DNA from: Gnetum montanum
Taxonomy: Eukaryota > Streptophyta > Gnetopsida > Gnetales > Gnetaceae
Length of the DNA stretch: 40,404 bases
Assembly: GCA_015680685.1 (NCBI GenBank)
Contig: MNCI01001992.1
Location: forward strand, 121,812 to 162,215
Direction of reading: 5' to 3'
Within the stretch, counting starts at the first letter, position 1, and every line of letters begins with the position of its first letter. Shown here piece by piece: positions 23,690 to 33,129 of this stretch. A program made the translations under genes and the position numbers. The notes beneath the pieces were generated by a model. It was not told the origin of the DNA and ran no database searches. It was given only the letters and a program-made list of their open reading frames with translations.

Positions 23690-24596
23690 GGTGTAGAGAC
23701 AACTCTTTTGATTCTCTTTTTCATCCCTACAAGTTGATTTATAGCTTAAAGAAGCTAGGAAAACTTCTCTTACTATAGCATAGACATGTTAGGGAAGACT
23801 TCTCTTATTTTATCAGAGACATCTTAGGGGAGATGTATCTTATTATAGCAAAGACATCTCTAGGGAGACATCTTGCCCATGGAGAAGACATATTGATAAT
23901 ACAGATGACATCTCTTTTGTAAGTTGGGTTTTAAAATATGACATCTTGCCAACACTAGAGATGATGCTTACAACTGAGGAAACTTCCAAAATCACTTGTC
24001 CTAATTTCCAAAATAGTCAAGGTAAGTTGGCAAAGGATGGAAACAACCAGGGAAAAGGTGATAACAACTTAAGAACCTTAATTGAAGTTGAGGAAAGGTC
24101 TCTAGGTTTCTTATCTTGTAATTATTCATAAATATTAATGTAATTCATAATTGTTGATACCATAGGTAACAAAGAGAGCTCTTGAGTATAGAGAGCTTAG
24201 TAAGAGAGGGTGGGATAGCACATTGAGTGAGTGCAATCGATGATTGTAAATCCAAGATCAATTATATGGTGTGTTGGACTATGTGTTCTCTTATCTTATG
24301 TCTTACTTGTGAGTGATGTCTCAGTCTTAGGTTGTGGAAAAGATTTTCTATTGGTTGTATCTTGTATTGAGAATAGTCATTGTGTATTTTTAAAGCCTCA
24401 TGGTCTAAAATATTATTTTTGTGATTGAGAGATTTTTGGATGCATGTAGGTTTTGAAAACCCTATTGAAATCTTCTAATTGAATAATTGAAGATAGTTAG
24501 TTTTCTTATTTTCTAGAAAATTAATTATCTTTACATAAGATGTAGATTTAGTATTTGAAAGTGATTAATTGTTGGAGTGAACCTACTCTAACTTTA
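23690..24596 (+). repeat. 5' LTR of a chromovirus-like element (left end uncertain)
   Basis: Sequence immediately upstream of an initiator-Met-type PBS. Its upstream part has three tandem units of about 35 bp (23760-23865), which suits a U3. The TG start near 23687 is a guess and no 3' LTR of this element occurs in the window. The assignment depends mainly on the PBS and the Gag that follow. Confidence 0.45.
23760..23865 (+). repeat. Three tandem ~35-bp units in a U3
   Basis: Units at 23760-23794, 23795-23829 and 23830-23865 share the pattern CTTCTCTTA...TAGCA.AGACAT.TTAGGG. A partial fourth (AGACATCTTGCCC) follows. Such U3 repeats often act as enhancer units in plant LTRs; that role is inference. 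Confidence 0.65.
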
Positions 24597-24597
24597 T

Positions 24598-24610
24598 TGG
24601 TACTAGAGCC
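24598..24610 (+). promoter_or_regulatory. Primer-binding site, initiator tRNA-Met type
   Basis: TGGTACTAGAGCC differs from the standard plant iMet PBS TGGTATCAGAGCC only by a TC/CT change. It lies 74 nt upstream of an ATG and about 400 nt upstream of readable Gag. This primer is used by chromoviruses and Copia elements, and separates this lineage from the tRNA-Asp-primed elements elsewhere in the window. Confidence 0.65.
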
Positions 24611-24683
24611 TTGTATTTATTGAAGCTTTATGTTGATTGTAGTTGTGTTTCTTGGAATTGGTCAAGGATTTTATTAATTTTAG

Positions 24684-25930
24684 ATGGAACCAAAGAAGAA
24701 ATAGGTGTAAACCCTAAGTAGATACATGAACAAAATGAAGATTTCCTTTTAGATAATGGTTACTCTATTGGATGAAATCAACACAAAGGTAGATAGGAAT
24801 GTCGATCCTAGCCATATCCAAGCACATGGAGGTGATGAGCATGCATGTTCTTATGAAATTTTTTTATAACCAAGCAGATATGGAGTAGTTGAAGAAGAAG
24901 AAAAATCCAACTATGATAGTGTAGGAATCCATTAGCCAAGGATTCCAATGGGAGGAAATCCTATTCCTTAGATAAGAATTCCAAGGACTCTAAGTATGTT
25001 AAATACTTCTTCTCTAGAAAATCTTGATGAGGAAGATGAGGCAAGACTTGCTAGAGAGTTCAGAAATGCTATAAGACTTGTCTATATGGAGTTGAATAAT
25101 TTCAATGATATAGATGGTACCAATGTTTTGATGAGTTGGATGAAGGTACTTGAAAATAATTTCTAGTTGGAAGAGGTACCAAATAACTTAAGGTTACCTA
25201 TTGTTGAATCTAGATTAAAAGGGATGACTTCTACTTAGTAGGAAAAAGAGTTCCAAGATTATGAAAGATGAAATAGTCAATCCATCAGAGATTGGGATCT
25301 GATGAAATATAACTTAAAAAGAAAATTTGAACAGTCTTGTCAAGACAAAAGATCATTATGAAGTTAAAATTCCTAAGGCAAGATGATAAGGATGTCAAAG
25401 GACTCTACATTGAATTTTGTGATCTATTCCATCAAGTGAAGGTAAGTTGCAAAGAGTATGAACAAGATTTGATTTTTTTAAGAGGCTTTAAAATGGCATA
25501 CCATCAATTGTCTTTCTATTAGTTACAAACTCTTGATGAGGCTTGTGATTTGATACTCAAGATTGATAATAAATTAAGTGGATTAGAAACAAGGACAAAC
25601 ATGCTTCCAAGGGAAAGGAAAAGGGTACCATATATGGAAAGGGATCCAAGTCCAAATTTGAAGACAATAATGACATCCATGATAACAATATTAAAAGAGA
25701 TGATGAGAAGGGTAAAACCAAGAAAGACCAAGGCAAAGGAGAAAATAGTCATGGCAATGGCTCATCAAAAATCTAATGCTTCAAGTGTGGCAAATGGAAA
25801 TAAAAGTAACGGAAATGTTCATCTCACAAGAAATTCAAGCATAAAGATGTGCAAACCATGGATTTGGATGAGAGATGAAGCCAAGGTCTTTAGAGAGGAA
25901 ATCCTAATGTTCCAAACATTGAGGATGTTT
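24684..25930 (+). pseudogene. Gag of the chromovirus-like element
   Basis: Begins at ATG with MEPKKK and a stop seven codons in, so it is dead from the start. The capsid core is readable at about 25030-25340: RLAREFRNAIRLVYMELNNF, VLMSWMKVLENNF, RLPIVESRLKGM and SIRDWDLMKYNLKRKFEQS, the usual order of the Retrotrans_gag domain. Stops replace likely Gln and Trp codons (several TAG, one TGA). An open segment at 25337-25522 (KLKFLRQDDKDVKGLYIEF) continues in the capsid frame after a shift. A CCHC knuckle remains at 25777-25818 (CFKCGKW...RKC with spacing C-X2-C-X4-stop-X4-C), its His position now a TAA stop. Gag would have assembled particles; this copy cannot. Confidence 0.7.
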
Positions 25931-25949
25931 TTGAATTAAATTCTTTTGC

Positions 25950-26553
25950 ATTCATGACAAGTGTTAATAGAGGAGAACACCCTAATAGAAAATTGCTATT
26001 TTGGATTAGAGCTAGATGTTTACTTAGTGTGGAATGGATTCATGTTTTGATTGATGAGGAAGCCCAAGAAAATGTTAATTCATCCATAGTAGTTTGTATA
26101 TTGGGTTTGGTAACTAATCCTCATCCTATACCTTATAAAGTGCATTGGATGTCTAAAGATTTTTCTCAGGAGGTGAGGGAACAATGTACTTTGAAATTTA
26201 AAATTAGAGCTTCTAATAGATTATGATGATGTAATTCTTGGTAAACCTTGGCATTTTGACAATGGTGCTAAGTTTGATGAAGAAAGAAATGTATGGAGTG
26301 TAGCTAGATTTGATGGAATCCATGAGTTGATTCCTATGATGGCTAAACAAGTGAGGTAGTAAAGATTACTTAATTCTTCCTTAATACTTCTAGAAGAGAG
26401 GGAATATATTAAGGAAGATGATGAAATAGGTTTTGGTTTTATTGTTATGACAATAGTTGCTACTAACCATAATGATGTGCAAGTTGAACTTCCTATAGGT
26501 GTACTAGGCTTGAAGGAGAAATTTCCCAAGGTGTTCAAGGGGGAATTGGATTA
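25950..26553 (+). pseudogene. Aspartic protease and pol start of the chromovirus-like element
   Basis: The segment 25954-26226 carries VLIDEEAQENVNSSIVV followed by LGLVTNPHPIPYKVHWMSKD. This aligns with chromovirus-type retropepsins (VIID.G...N..S...V..LGL...PHP.PYKV.W). The catalytic D(S/T/G)G has become DEE. After a shift the reading continues near 26225 with DDVILGKPWHFDNGAKFDEE and NVWSVARFDGIHELIPM, the C-terminal flap and helix region of the same family. It then goes on to KEKFPKVFKGELD at about 26517-26550, where the polymerase region would begin. The element is cut off at 26553 by an LTR-B end. Confidence 0.7.
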
Positions 26554-26608
26554 TGTTAGCATTCATTTGGAACTGCCAATGTTGGAGGCCTTTAGTCTCA
26601 TGACTAGG
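26554..26608 (-). repeat. LTR-B terminal fragment
   Basis: TGTTAGCATTCATTTGG and GCCAATGTTGGAGGCC at its left match the terminal bases of LTR-B copy 2 (TGTTGGCAATTGTTTGG, GCCAATGTTGGTAGCC). CTAGTCATGAG on the minus strand matches copy 1 at about 5357. Only 55 bp are visible before it is interrupted by the plus-strand LTR at 26609; the rest presumably lies beyond the right edge of the window. Confidence 0.55.
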
Positions 26609-26995
26609 TGATTAGTCATGATTTGCCTAGCTCTGATATTGGATATTGAAGCCTCGATATTGAATACTTGATATTGGACCCCTATATGTGTTATCAAATA
26701 CTTGATATTGGACCCCTATATGTGTTATCAGATATCTAATATTGTCGAGGGGGAGGGGGTGTGGGGGAGAGGGGTGTGTGGGAGAGTGGGGATATGGGGT
26801 ATGGGCTAGCCTATAAATATAGTACTTGGGTGCATGGTTTGGGAAATAGTTTTGCATTATTTTTCATACTTTTGTTAATAGAGTAGCCAGATTCTTATAG
26901 TTTTATTTGTAATTTTAGAGAATAGTTAGTGAGTGCCCATAGAGTGGATCTGAGTTAGTTGTATGATGTCTTATTTGACTAGCAATGTACCTGGA
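26609..26995 (+). repeat. Plus-strand LTR (left part), interrupted by the 13.3-kb element
   Basis: Begins TGATTAGTCATGATTTGCC, parallel to TGATAAATCATAATTCATC of the LTR at 14837, and its U3 repeats the GATATTG motif. Two identical 34-bp units lie at 26663-26696 and 26697-26730. A G-rich tract follows, then the TATA box CTATAAATATAG (26811-26822). The end (GTATGATGTCTTATTTGA...GTACCTGGA) aligns with the R/U5 region of the LTR at about 7187-7226. It stops at CTGGA, the target duplication of the inserted element, and resumes at 40272. It is a relative of, not identical to, the other LTRs. Confidence 0.75.
26749..26799 (+). promoter_or_regulatory. Potential G-quadruplex upstream of a TATA box
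   Basis: Seven G runs (5, 5, 5, 4, 3, 4 and 4 G) are separated by loops of 1 to 5 nt, satisfying the (G3+N1-7) four-fold pattern several times over. The tract ends 12 bp before the TATA box at 26811, inside U3. Folding in vivo is not shown by sequence. Confidence 0.7.
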
Positions 26996-27919
26996 TGATG
27001 AGTGGCTAGGTATCCCTACGCCCAACCATACGAATCATGAGCATTCACGTGCAATTCGGTCAAAATCCGCAGATTGTAAGAACGTAACATACACCAAACT
27101 TCTAACCAGTGAAACCTTGGGTTAGAACGGTTGTTGTCATTCTAATCTCACTTGTGAGGTCCTATTTACAATGGTTAAGTAAGACTAAGGCTAATGATTT
27201 TTATATCTTTTTAATTATCTTTTTAGAAACTAATTGAGGTATGGAAAGTAAGGAATAAACTATTATCTAATCTCTAATTATCCTAGTTTATATTCTAACT
27301 AATCCTAGCATAAGTATTTGGTCCCATCTTCTGAGCACGTTCTGAGCATTTCCTAACACTATTAGGTTACCATACGTTAGGCATCACTGGGCTTACCAAG
27401 TGTTTGGATTATTTTCAAGATGATTGTACTTATGTCTTTAACGAACTACGAATGAACGATAATGATTGAAATTATAATAATGAAAACATAAATAATTAAT
27501 AAGTAACTAATAAAGCATCAACAAGTAATTAATAAATCATAAACATTTTAAACTATTAAATGCATGAAATAACTAAGTCCAAATACTGCAAGGTATGCTT
27601 GAACAATTCATCTTTATTACCATCATGCCAATGGGCTCAGATACATCAACGCTCAAATAAAGATCTGATTTCTTTTCTTACACCTACTGTGGGCACTTGG
27701 AAAATATTCTATCTCTTGCAGGAACAAGTTATAAGAGCTTCACTATAACTACTCAAAAAGATGCCTAAATGAAGCGGAAGGCCCTCATATTTATAGGTTG
27801 GCAAGGGTGGCTATGTAAATGGGGCCACGTCGACGTAGGGAGGCTATGTTGACAGGCTTGCATTGACGTGGCCGTGTATACGCAACCCAATCGATGCATT
27901 GACTTTTGACACTTCATCA
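26996..27919 (-). repeat. 3' LTR of the 13.3-kb element
   Basis: Plus-strand ends TGATGAGTGG and CACTTCATCA. In the element's sense it starts TGATGAAGTG right after the PPT. U3 contains bZIP-type ACGTGGC/GCCACGT words in inverted orientation (27824-27873) and a TATA box near 27797-27787 (CCTATAAATATG on the minus strand). An antisense 62-codon frame at 27560-27748 is present in both LTRs but is probably incidental. Confidence 0.92.
27824..27873 (-). promoter_or_regulatory. Inverted bZIP/ABRE-like sites in U3
   Basis: GCCACGTCGACG (27824-27835) and TGACGTGGCC (27864-27873) form an inverted repeat with GACGTGGC cores on both strands. This is the core of plant bZIP (G/C-hybrid, ABRE-like) sites. 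The 5' LTR keeps the arrangement at 40174-40225 with one arm mutated (GGCCATGTCGACG and TCGACGTGGCC). It lies upstream of the TATA box in the element's sense. Stress or ABA control is only an inference. Confidence 0.5.
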
Positions 27920-27930
27920 TACCCCCACGA
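27920..27930 (-). promoter_or_regulatory. Polypurine tract of the 13.3-kb element
   Basis: On the minus strand TCGTGGGGGTA abuts the 3' LTR start TGATGAAG. It is identical to the PPT of the plus-strand element at 14826-14836, supporting a shared lineage. Confidence 0.8.
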
Positions 27931-28169
27931 TTGAGCAAAAACTTATCTTTGAGTTACTTGACAATTTGGAAGGTATGGATTTTTATTAACAACACACATG
28001 ACTTAAACACATAAATGACACACACATGACACAACATGAATTTACCAAGTGCCCAAGTTACAGAGGAGGAAAAATTACAAAAATGGCGGTGTTTAGAGAC
28101 AAAATTGAACACCTCACTGGTCATAGAGCCTCTGCTGTGTAGGTTGATGCACAAAATTGCTGGAGGAGA

Positions 28170-31016
28170 TCACATTGTCCCTAGGGGCAGTGGTTCTGAT
28201 GGACCTTCTCTAGCCTCTGGCCCATGCGTTGGTGGTGGTACAGATGTCGGTAACCCTGCAGTAGCTACAACTTCTAGAGATAGCCAAAAAGCCTCCAAGA
28301 GAGCCCTCATTTTCTCTTCTTTGCTTCTGGGATCATTCATGGTCCAGGTAGCTTCTCCAATGTGTGCTGGAACTGGAATTTCCCAAGGGCAAGGTAGCAC
28401 CATAATGAGTTCTTTTAAATTGACGAACCAGGCTGCGAACTATTTGCGTTCGATATCGAACACTTGAATTGATGTTTGCAATTGCTGGTAGTCACTTATT
28501 CTTTGGGCGAGGTCATTCGTGATGGTATGTTGGCCTTCAAAGCTTATGCAGAGGGCCTCGAGTTCCATGTTTGTTATTGCCAGCTTTTGTTTTGTTGCCT
28601 TATGCGCTTGGAACTCACCCTCGTATAAGGAATATGAGGCAGCCACTTGTTTTTCTAACTCAGACCATGGTCTCCCGACTGTGAGCATAGCCAGGTTTGC
28701 ATATTGAAGGTTGGCTAACTCCATATATATTCTGTCATTTCTTCAATTTGTAGCTGCTTTAGGCATATTTCTACATGATTATAGGCATTCAATCCATCGA
28801 AGATGGATGGCCATACATTGCCTCCTTCTCGGAGCTGCTGGAGCACTTGGTTCATCTAGCCTTTAGCAACTTGAATATGCTTCTCATTTACCTCCTTCTA
28901 GAATCCCACTTGGTCCTTGTAATGATTTTTAGCTTTTTCAAATTTTAGGGCCTCATTTTTCCAAATGATAATTTCGATTACAGACTTATGTTGCAATGCC
29001 CAAACCTCCTCCATTGACAGAGTCCAATTCTCAGCAGCCAACCTTCTTATGTCAGCGTTCACCCTAGCTAGCTCCTCTTGCTATTGGTGGATGAAATATT
29101 TCATGTGCTCATTCTTTGCACCAACATTACACAGGCGATGAACATCTGTGGTCAGTTGCACGTTCTCCTGGCAAACCACTGTCAAGTCCTTCTCTAAGTG
29201 ATACGCTCGGGTGTTTGCTATGGACTTGTCTAGGATCATCATCTCCCTTACATCCTTAACAACCTGGAGTTTAAGCTGAAGCTATTGAAAAGCTTCATCT
29301 TTGGTGATTTTGTGATTGAAGATGGCTGGATTGGAAAGTTGGGCTTTTAATTGGGCTACCTCCATTGCCAAGCACTGATAAGTAGCTTGAGTAGCTTCTA
29401 GTTGCCCTTCCCAAACAAGGCTCTTACCCCTTGCCAAGAGTAGCTTTGACTGGGTTGCAATGATGTTGTCTGGAAGATTGAAGAAATCTGGAAGTGGTTA
29501 CCAGTTAGTTCAATATTTCTTCATGTTGGGCTACATCGATCCTGCTATGTGAAGACTCGGTAGACACCTATACAGCTTGTAGACCATGGATATTTGGTAC
29601 AGGTGCTGTCGGTGCATTGAGAACAGTAGCAATTATGTCAGCAACCACTTCGACTGCAACTTCTTGTCCTTGGTGCTGCATCACTAGGATTGTCGCCCCC
29701 TCACCATCTTCCAAGTGTACCATGAAAGTAGCAGCATTCCCTGAGATTTCAAGGAATAATTGCTGGGTTGCAGTTGATACATCTCAGATGCTTGGATCTC
29801 ATCTGGGTGGAATGGATGCTCGGGTGGTGGAAAATATCGATCCTTCCCTTTCAAGAAAGCTGACCGATTGTGCCACTTGCTCCAGGTGGCTCATGGTAGG
29901 ACGATAGACCGAAGGATCGTCTCCTCCACCAGTTCTGCCGGATTGCTCTCGCTGACTTGAGAGCATTTCTTGGATCTAGCGGATGTATTCTGCTATTGTT
30001 TGCAAGCCCAGCTGCATTGTTTGTTTAGGTGGTGGAGGTGGTTGCTGCTCTTCCTCTATCTATGTGATGGCAAGAGTTTTGTCTTTCATCATTTCTTGCC
30101 ACGAGGCAATTGGGGCACACCAGATGATGTCATTAGAATATTGTGCTATCCCTGCCTATTTGCATAACTTTCAAATTAGGCAAGGAAAGGGGAGATCTCA
30201 TCTTCCACGTTTGTTCTCTGCAAACCTCTTTTCAATCTCCAAAAACAATAGCTGTGGAAGACTCATGGGAAATTTCTCACTCAAGGCAGCACATGCACGA
30301 GTAGAGAAGGTAGTGATTTTGCTAGGTCTTACCATTGGATTTAGATGGTAAGATGTGATCTTTGAGTAGACTCTCTCTGCCGTGGTCAAGGAGCTGAATT
30401 CCTTGTGCTCTACCCCATAGCACCATCTGGTCCATTGCGCTTTCACCTCTAGATCGACCTATTTAGGAATTTCTACCACATCTGCCCCAGTTTCGGGCAA
30501 CCCTAGAGCTTGCGTTATTGCTTATGAAGAGTAAGAGACATAAATGTCTTTGATTCTTACTCTTGACCCTAACTACCGATTCATCTAGAAGAGATATGTT
30601 TCTCCTAAGTACCACTCACCACTAGTTGTGATGATTGGCCACATCAAAGAATTTTGCAATTGAAGCCTCATGTGTTTTGGCACGTTTTTGAGAAATGGTC
30701 CAAAATTTAACTCTTAAAGGATCATCTGTTGCACCTCGTGTGGCATGATAGCATCAAGGTAGGCTTGGGTCAATGTGACCTCAAGCCATGGTGCTATCCT
30801 AGGAGCCTCATCCCTTAGCGATTGCACATCAGGAATCTCCTCTTCGGGAATTTGGTGGATAGATTCCACATCAGGTCGTTCGTGGAAGGGTCCAGTTGCA
30901 TGAGAACCCTCCGCATACTCTAGCGGTTGCACATCTCATCCCCTTCCCATACGTGGGTGCTTGTCCCATAGTTGTGATGGTCCTTCGTTCCTTGGATGCC
31001 TCGGTTTGGGTGCCAT
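28170..31016 (-). pseudogene. 3' ORF: plant transposon domain plus long coiled coil (fuller copy)
   Basis: Starts at ATG 31016 (MAPKPRHPRNEGPSQ) and ends EPLPLGTM-stop at 28172-28170, about 950 codons. Both ends match the ORF at 11831-14629. N-terminal motifs include FGPFLKNVPKHM, SGEWYLGETYLF, ALGLPETGADVV, VKAQWTRWCYGVEHKEFSSL, FPMSLPQLLFLEIEKRF and LPFPCLI (about 30720-30150). This is the pattern of the putative plant transposon protein domain (Transposase_32) common in Athila-type ORFs. The central and C-terminal parts are Glu/Gln/Leu-rich and probably coiled coil. The last 150 codons have ANLQYANLAMLTVG, LPCPWEIP and EEKMRALL, paired with ANLRYANLAMLTIG, LPCPWEVP and EEKLQALL in the other copy. 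Stops and shifts are scattered throughout. The function is unknown; it may serve the env-like slot, with no visible membrane anchor. Confidence 0.75.
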
Positions 31017-31180
31017 TTGAAAACAAACACAACTATCTGTTAGACCATTCAGAAGTAGCATAAAATGGTCTGTATATACCTTCTCAGGTTGACCAAGTTA
31101 TGTTAATGGCACAGGCACACCGTTAAGTCTCCTGGAGTGTTAATTTAGGAGTTAGGGTTAAAGGTTTTGTAATTAACAAC

Positions 31181-31203
31181 TAATTAATTAATTAATTAAT
31201 TAC
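31181..31203. repeat. (TTAA)n microsatellite
   Basis: About six TTAA units in the leader between the U3-like module and the 3' ORF start. It has no other notable feature. Confidence 0.9.
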
Positions 31204-31399
31204 ACAAAGGCATCACCCCCCATGACTGAGAGCATACCTCCGATTGTGTAAAAAGGACAAGGACAGGTTGATACGGACACACGATGGAAGGTAGGTGTGT
31301 TGGGAAGGGTGAGGTAGAAAAAATGGCAAAACCCCCCTCAATTTGGACTTCAAATGATGAAAAAAATGCAAAGTGCGACAGGGTCTATATTGGGGTTTG

Positions 31400-31470
31400 A
31401 CACTGCGTTGATGGGACTGTGTATATGTAGCCGCATATACACAGTGGCTACATATACGGGGCCCCATATA
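31400..31470 (-). promoter_or_regulatory. Internal U3-like module upstream of the 3' ORF
   Basis: TGGCTACATATACGGGGCCC at 31445-31464 matches TGGCCACATATACGCGGCCC of the element's own U3 (40221-40240) at 18 of 20 positions. It is part of nested inverted repeats. GTATATGTAGCC (31421-31432) pairs with GGCTACATATAC (31446-31457). TGTGTATATG (31419-31428) pairs with CATATACACA (31434-31443). It lies about 400 bp upstream of the 3' ORF start, the same relative place as the module in the plus-strand element. A weak TATA-like AATATAGA (31392-31385) follows in the element's sense. Confidence 0.5.
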
Positions 31471-31479
31471 TGCAACACT

Positions 31480-33110
31480 ATTCACTCATAGACTATTATT
31501 GACCAACCCAAAAAACACCTGATATGAAAAATTTCAAAACCCAAATTGAGGTGATTGAAGCATGGGAAATGCTCAATCATGGCTGAAGACAAGAGGAAAG
31601 GATTAGAGTGTGAAAAGAGACAAAATTGGAGAATGGGGGTTAAAAAGAACTTGTGCAAGGATGAAATCGAATGATGGGACACTAAAAATAATCAACTAAG
31701 AAATCCAAAGGATTAGAGGCTTAACAGGCAGAACTAGAAATATGTAGGTGGATCCTCCCCATAGCAGGCAACAACCTTTGTAGCCCCTACATACCCTCAA
31801 CACCAGGGTATGTGGGCCTGAGTGCTAATAAGTGGTGTCACCAGTGAAGACTCCAAACCAAGAGAACCTACCAAGGCATGAAAGACTGACAGAAAACACG
31901 ATGAACACACAAACATAAAAAGGGTAGTGAGGTGAGTACGGAGAGAAGTGGAAATGGAAGGAGAGGAGAGAATGGAAATTCTGAGTGTCGGCCACATGAA
32001 ACACCATGTGCAAGCATTGTTAAGTGACTCGGCAGGACCTTTCTTGAGGGAAGACCCAGAAACATCCGCAAATAGTGACCTTGCAACAATAGACGAAGTC
32101 CCGACCATCCCCCAAGGAAACAAGAATGACCCCATAGAGAACCACCACTTCAAGAAATGTGAGAAGAGGGAAGGGAAACAAGACAAAGTTAGAGGGACCA
32201 AGGAAGTCCCATAACTAGTGCGTGTGGCCCATGAGAGATAGTTTAAGGGGTGTGCTTTGAATTCCCACCATGATATGTTTTTTTTATTTTGTGTGGGGGA
32301 ACCACACCATGCGAAGACCCATGCGTGTGTGCATGCATCTGACCAAGGGGTGTGCTTTGAATCCTCAGTTTTATTTTTTTTTGTTGTTTTTTTTGTTTTT
32401 TTTTCTTTTGAATTTTTGAGTGAGGACCACACCATGAAAGGTCGAATTGCCCAAAAACTTCTGTGGAGAGAGACTTGGAGTGGTAGAAAATTCATAAGGA
32501 AACACCAGCAACCTAGGGAATAGAATAGAACAACAAATAAAGCATTTCCCTTGAAGTCACACCCGATTCAAACCAATGGATCATCCCATAATCGGGGAAC
32601 TACACAAGTCACACATTCATTAAAATGTTTTTAAGTGGAGGGGTTGCATGTTCATGATAAAAGAAAAACCATGGAATGGTGAATGGGTGGATGATGTGGA
32701 CTCACTGCTGAGTTTATGAAGTGGAAACAATGTAAAATCCAAGGACAACCATGCAATGGTGGGAACTAGATAATGAGGAAGACTATTACAGTACCCATCA
32801 TAACGAAAATCGACAGTGCCAAACAATATGATGAAAACAATGTAAATAACAAACAAAAAAAAAATTGTAAAACAAAAAGTGGAAAACAAAGAAGTGTAAA
32901 ACAAAAAATGAAAAACAAAAATTGGAAGACAAAAATGGAAAACAAAAAGTGTAAAATAAAAAAGTGTAAAACAAAAAAGTGTAAAACAAAAAAATAATAA
33001 AATGGTGAGGGGTGCAGTGAAATGGATCAATAGGAATGAGGGTCTCCCCCACGACTGGGTGGAAAGGAAGAGACACAAAAAATGAAGCATGGATGACTAG
33101 CTGATGATGA
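31480..33110 (-). other. Spacer between integrase and 3' ORF module
   Basis: About 1.6 kb without a recognised domain. It contains a 232-codon open frame (32495-31797, minus), with a Lys-rich segment and several hydrophobic Ser/Phe/Leu-rich stretches but no family I recognise. A direct duplication with 100-bp period carries AAGGGGTGTGCTTTGAAT at 32245-32262 and 32345-32362; its second unit is expanded by poly-T. There is also an A-rich minisatellite at 32868-32990. Confidence 0.5.
32868..32990. repeat. A-rich minisatellite, ~14-bp unit
   Basis: About nine imperfect units of the type AAAACAAAAAGTGT, becoming more regular toward 32990 (AAAGTGTAAAACAAA). Minus-strand open frames here, full of Phe, are products of the T-rich complement and not genes. 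Confidence 0.8.
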
Positions 33111-33129
33111 GGCTATGACACTGGCTGTG

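Noticed and set aside
27560-27748. 62-codon plus-strand open frame, repeated at 39912-40100
   Set aside because: Both are the same position in the two LTRs, antisense to the element. Their presence twice is explained by LTR duplication, not by selection.
28036-28467. 143-codon plus-strand open frame overlapping the 3' ORF end
   Set aside because: It is the antisense shadow of the 3' ORF, whose reading is supported by the homologous ORF at 11831-14629.
31181-31203. TTAA array as a piggyBac-type target cluster
   Set aside because: A plain microsatellite with no terminal inverted repeats or transposase nearby.
32620-33090. Phe-rich 156-codon open frame on the minus strand with apparent membrane segments
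   Set aside because: It is the complement of the A-rich ~14-bp minisatellite; its composition explains the hydrophobic runs.
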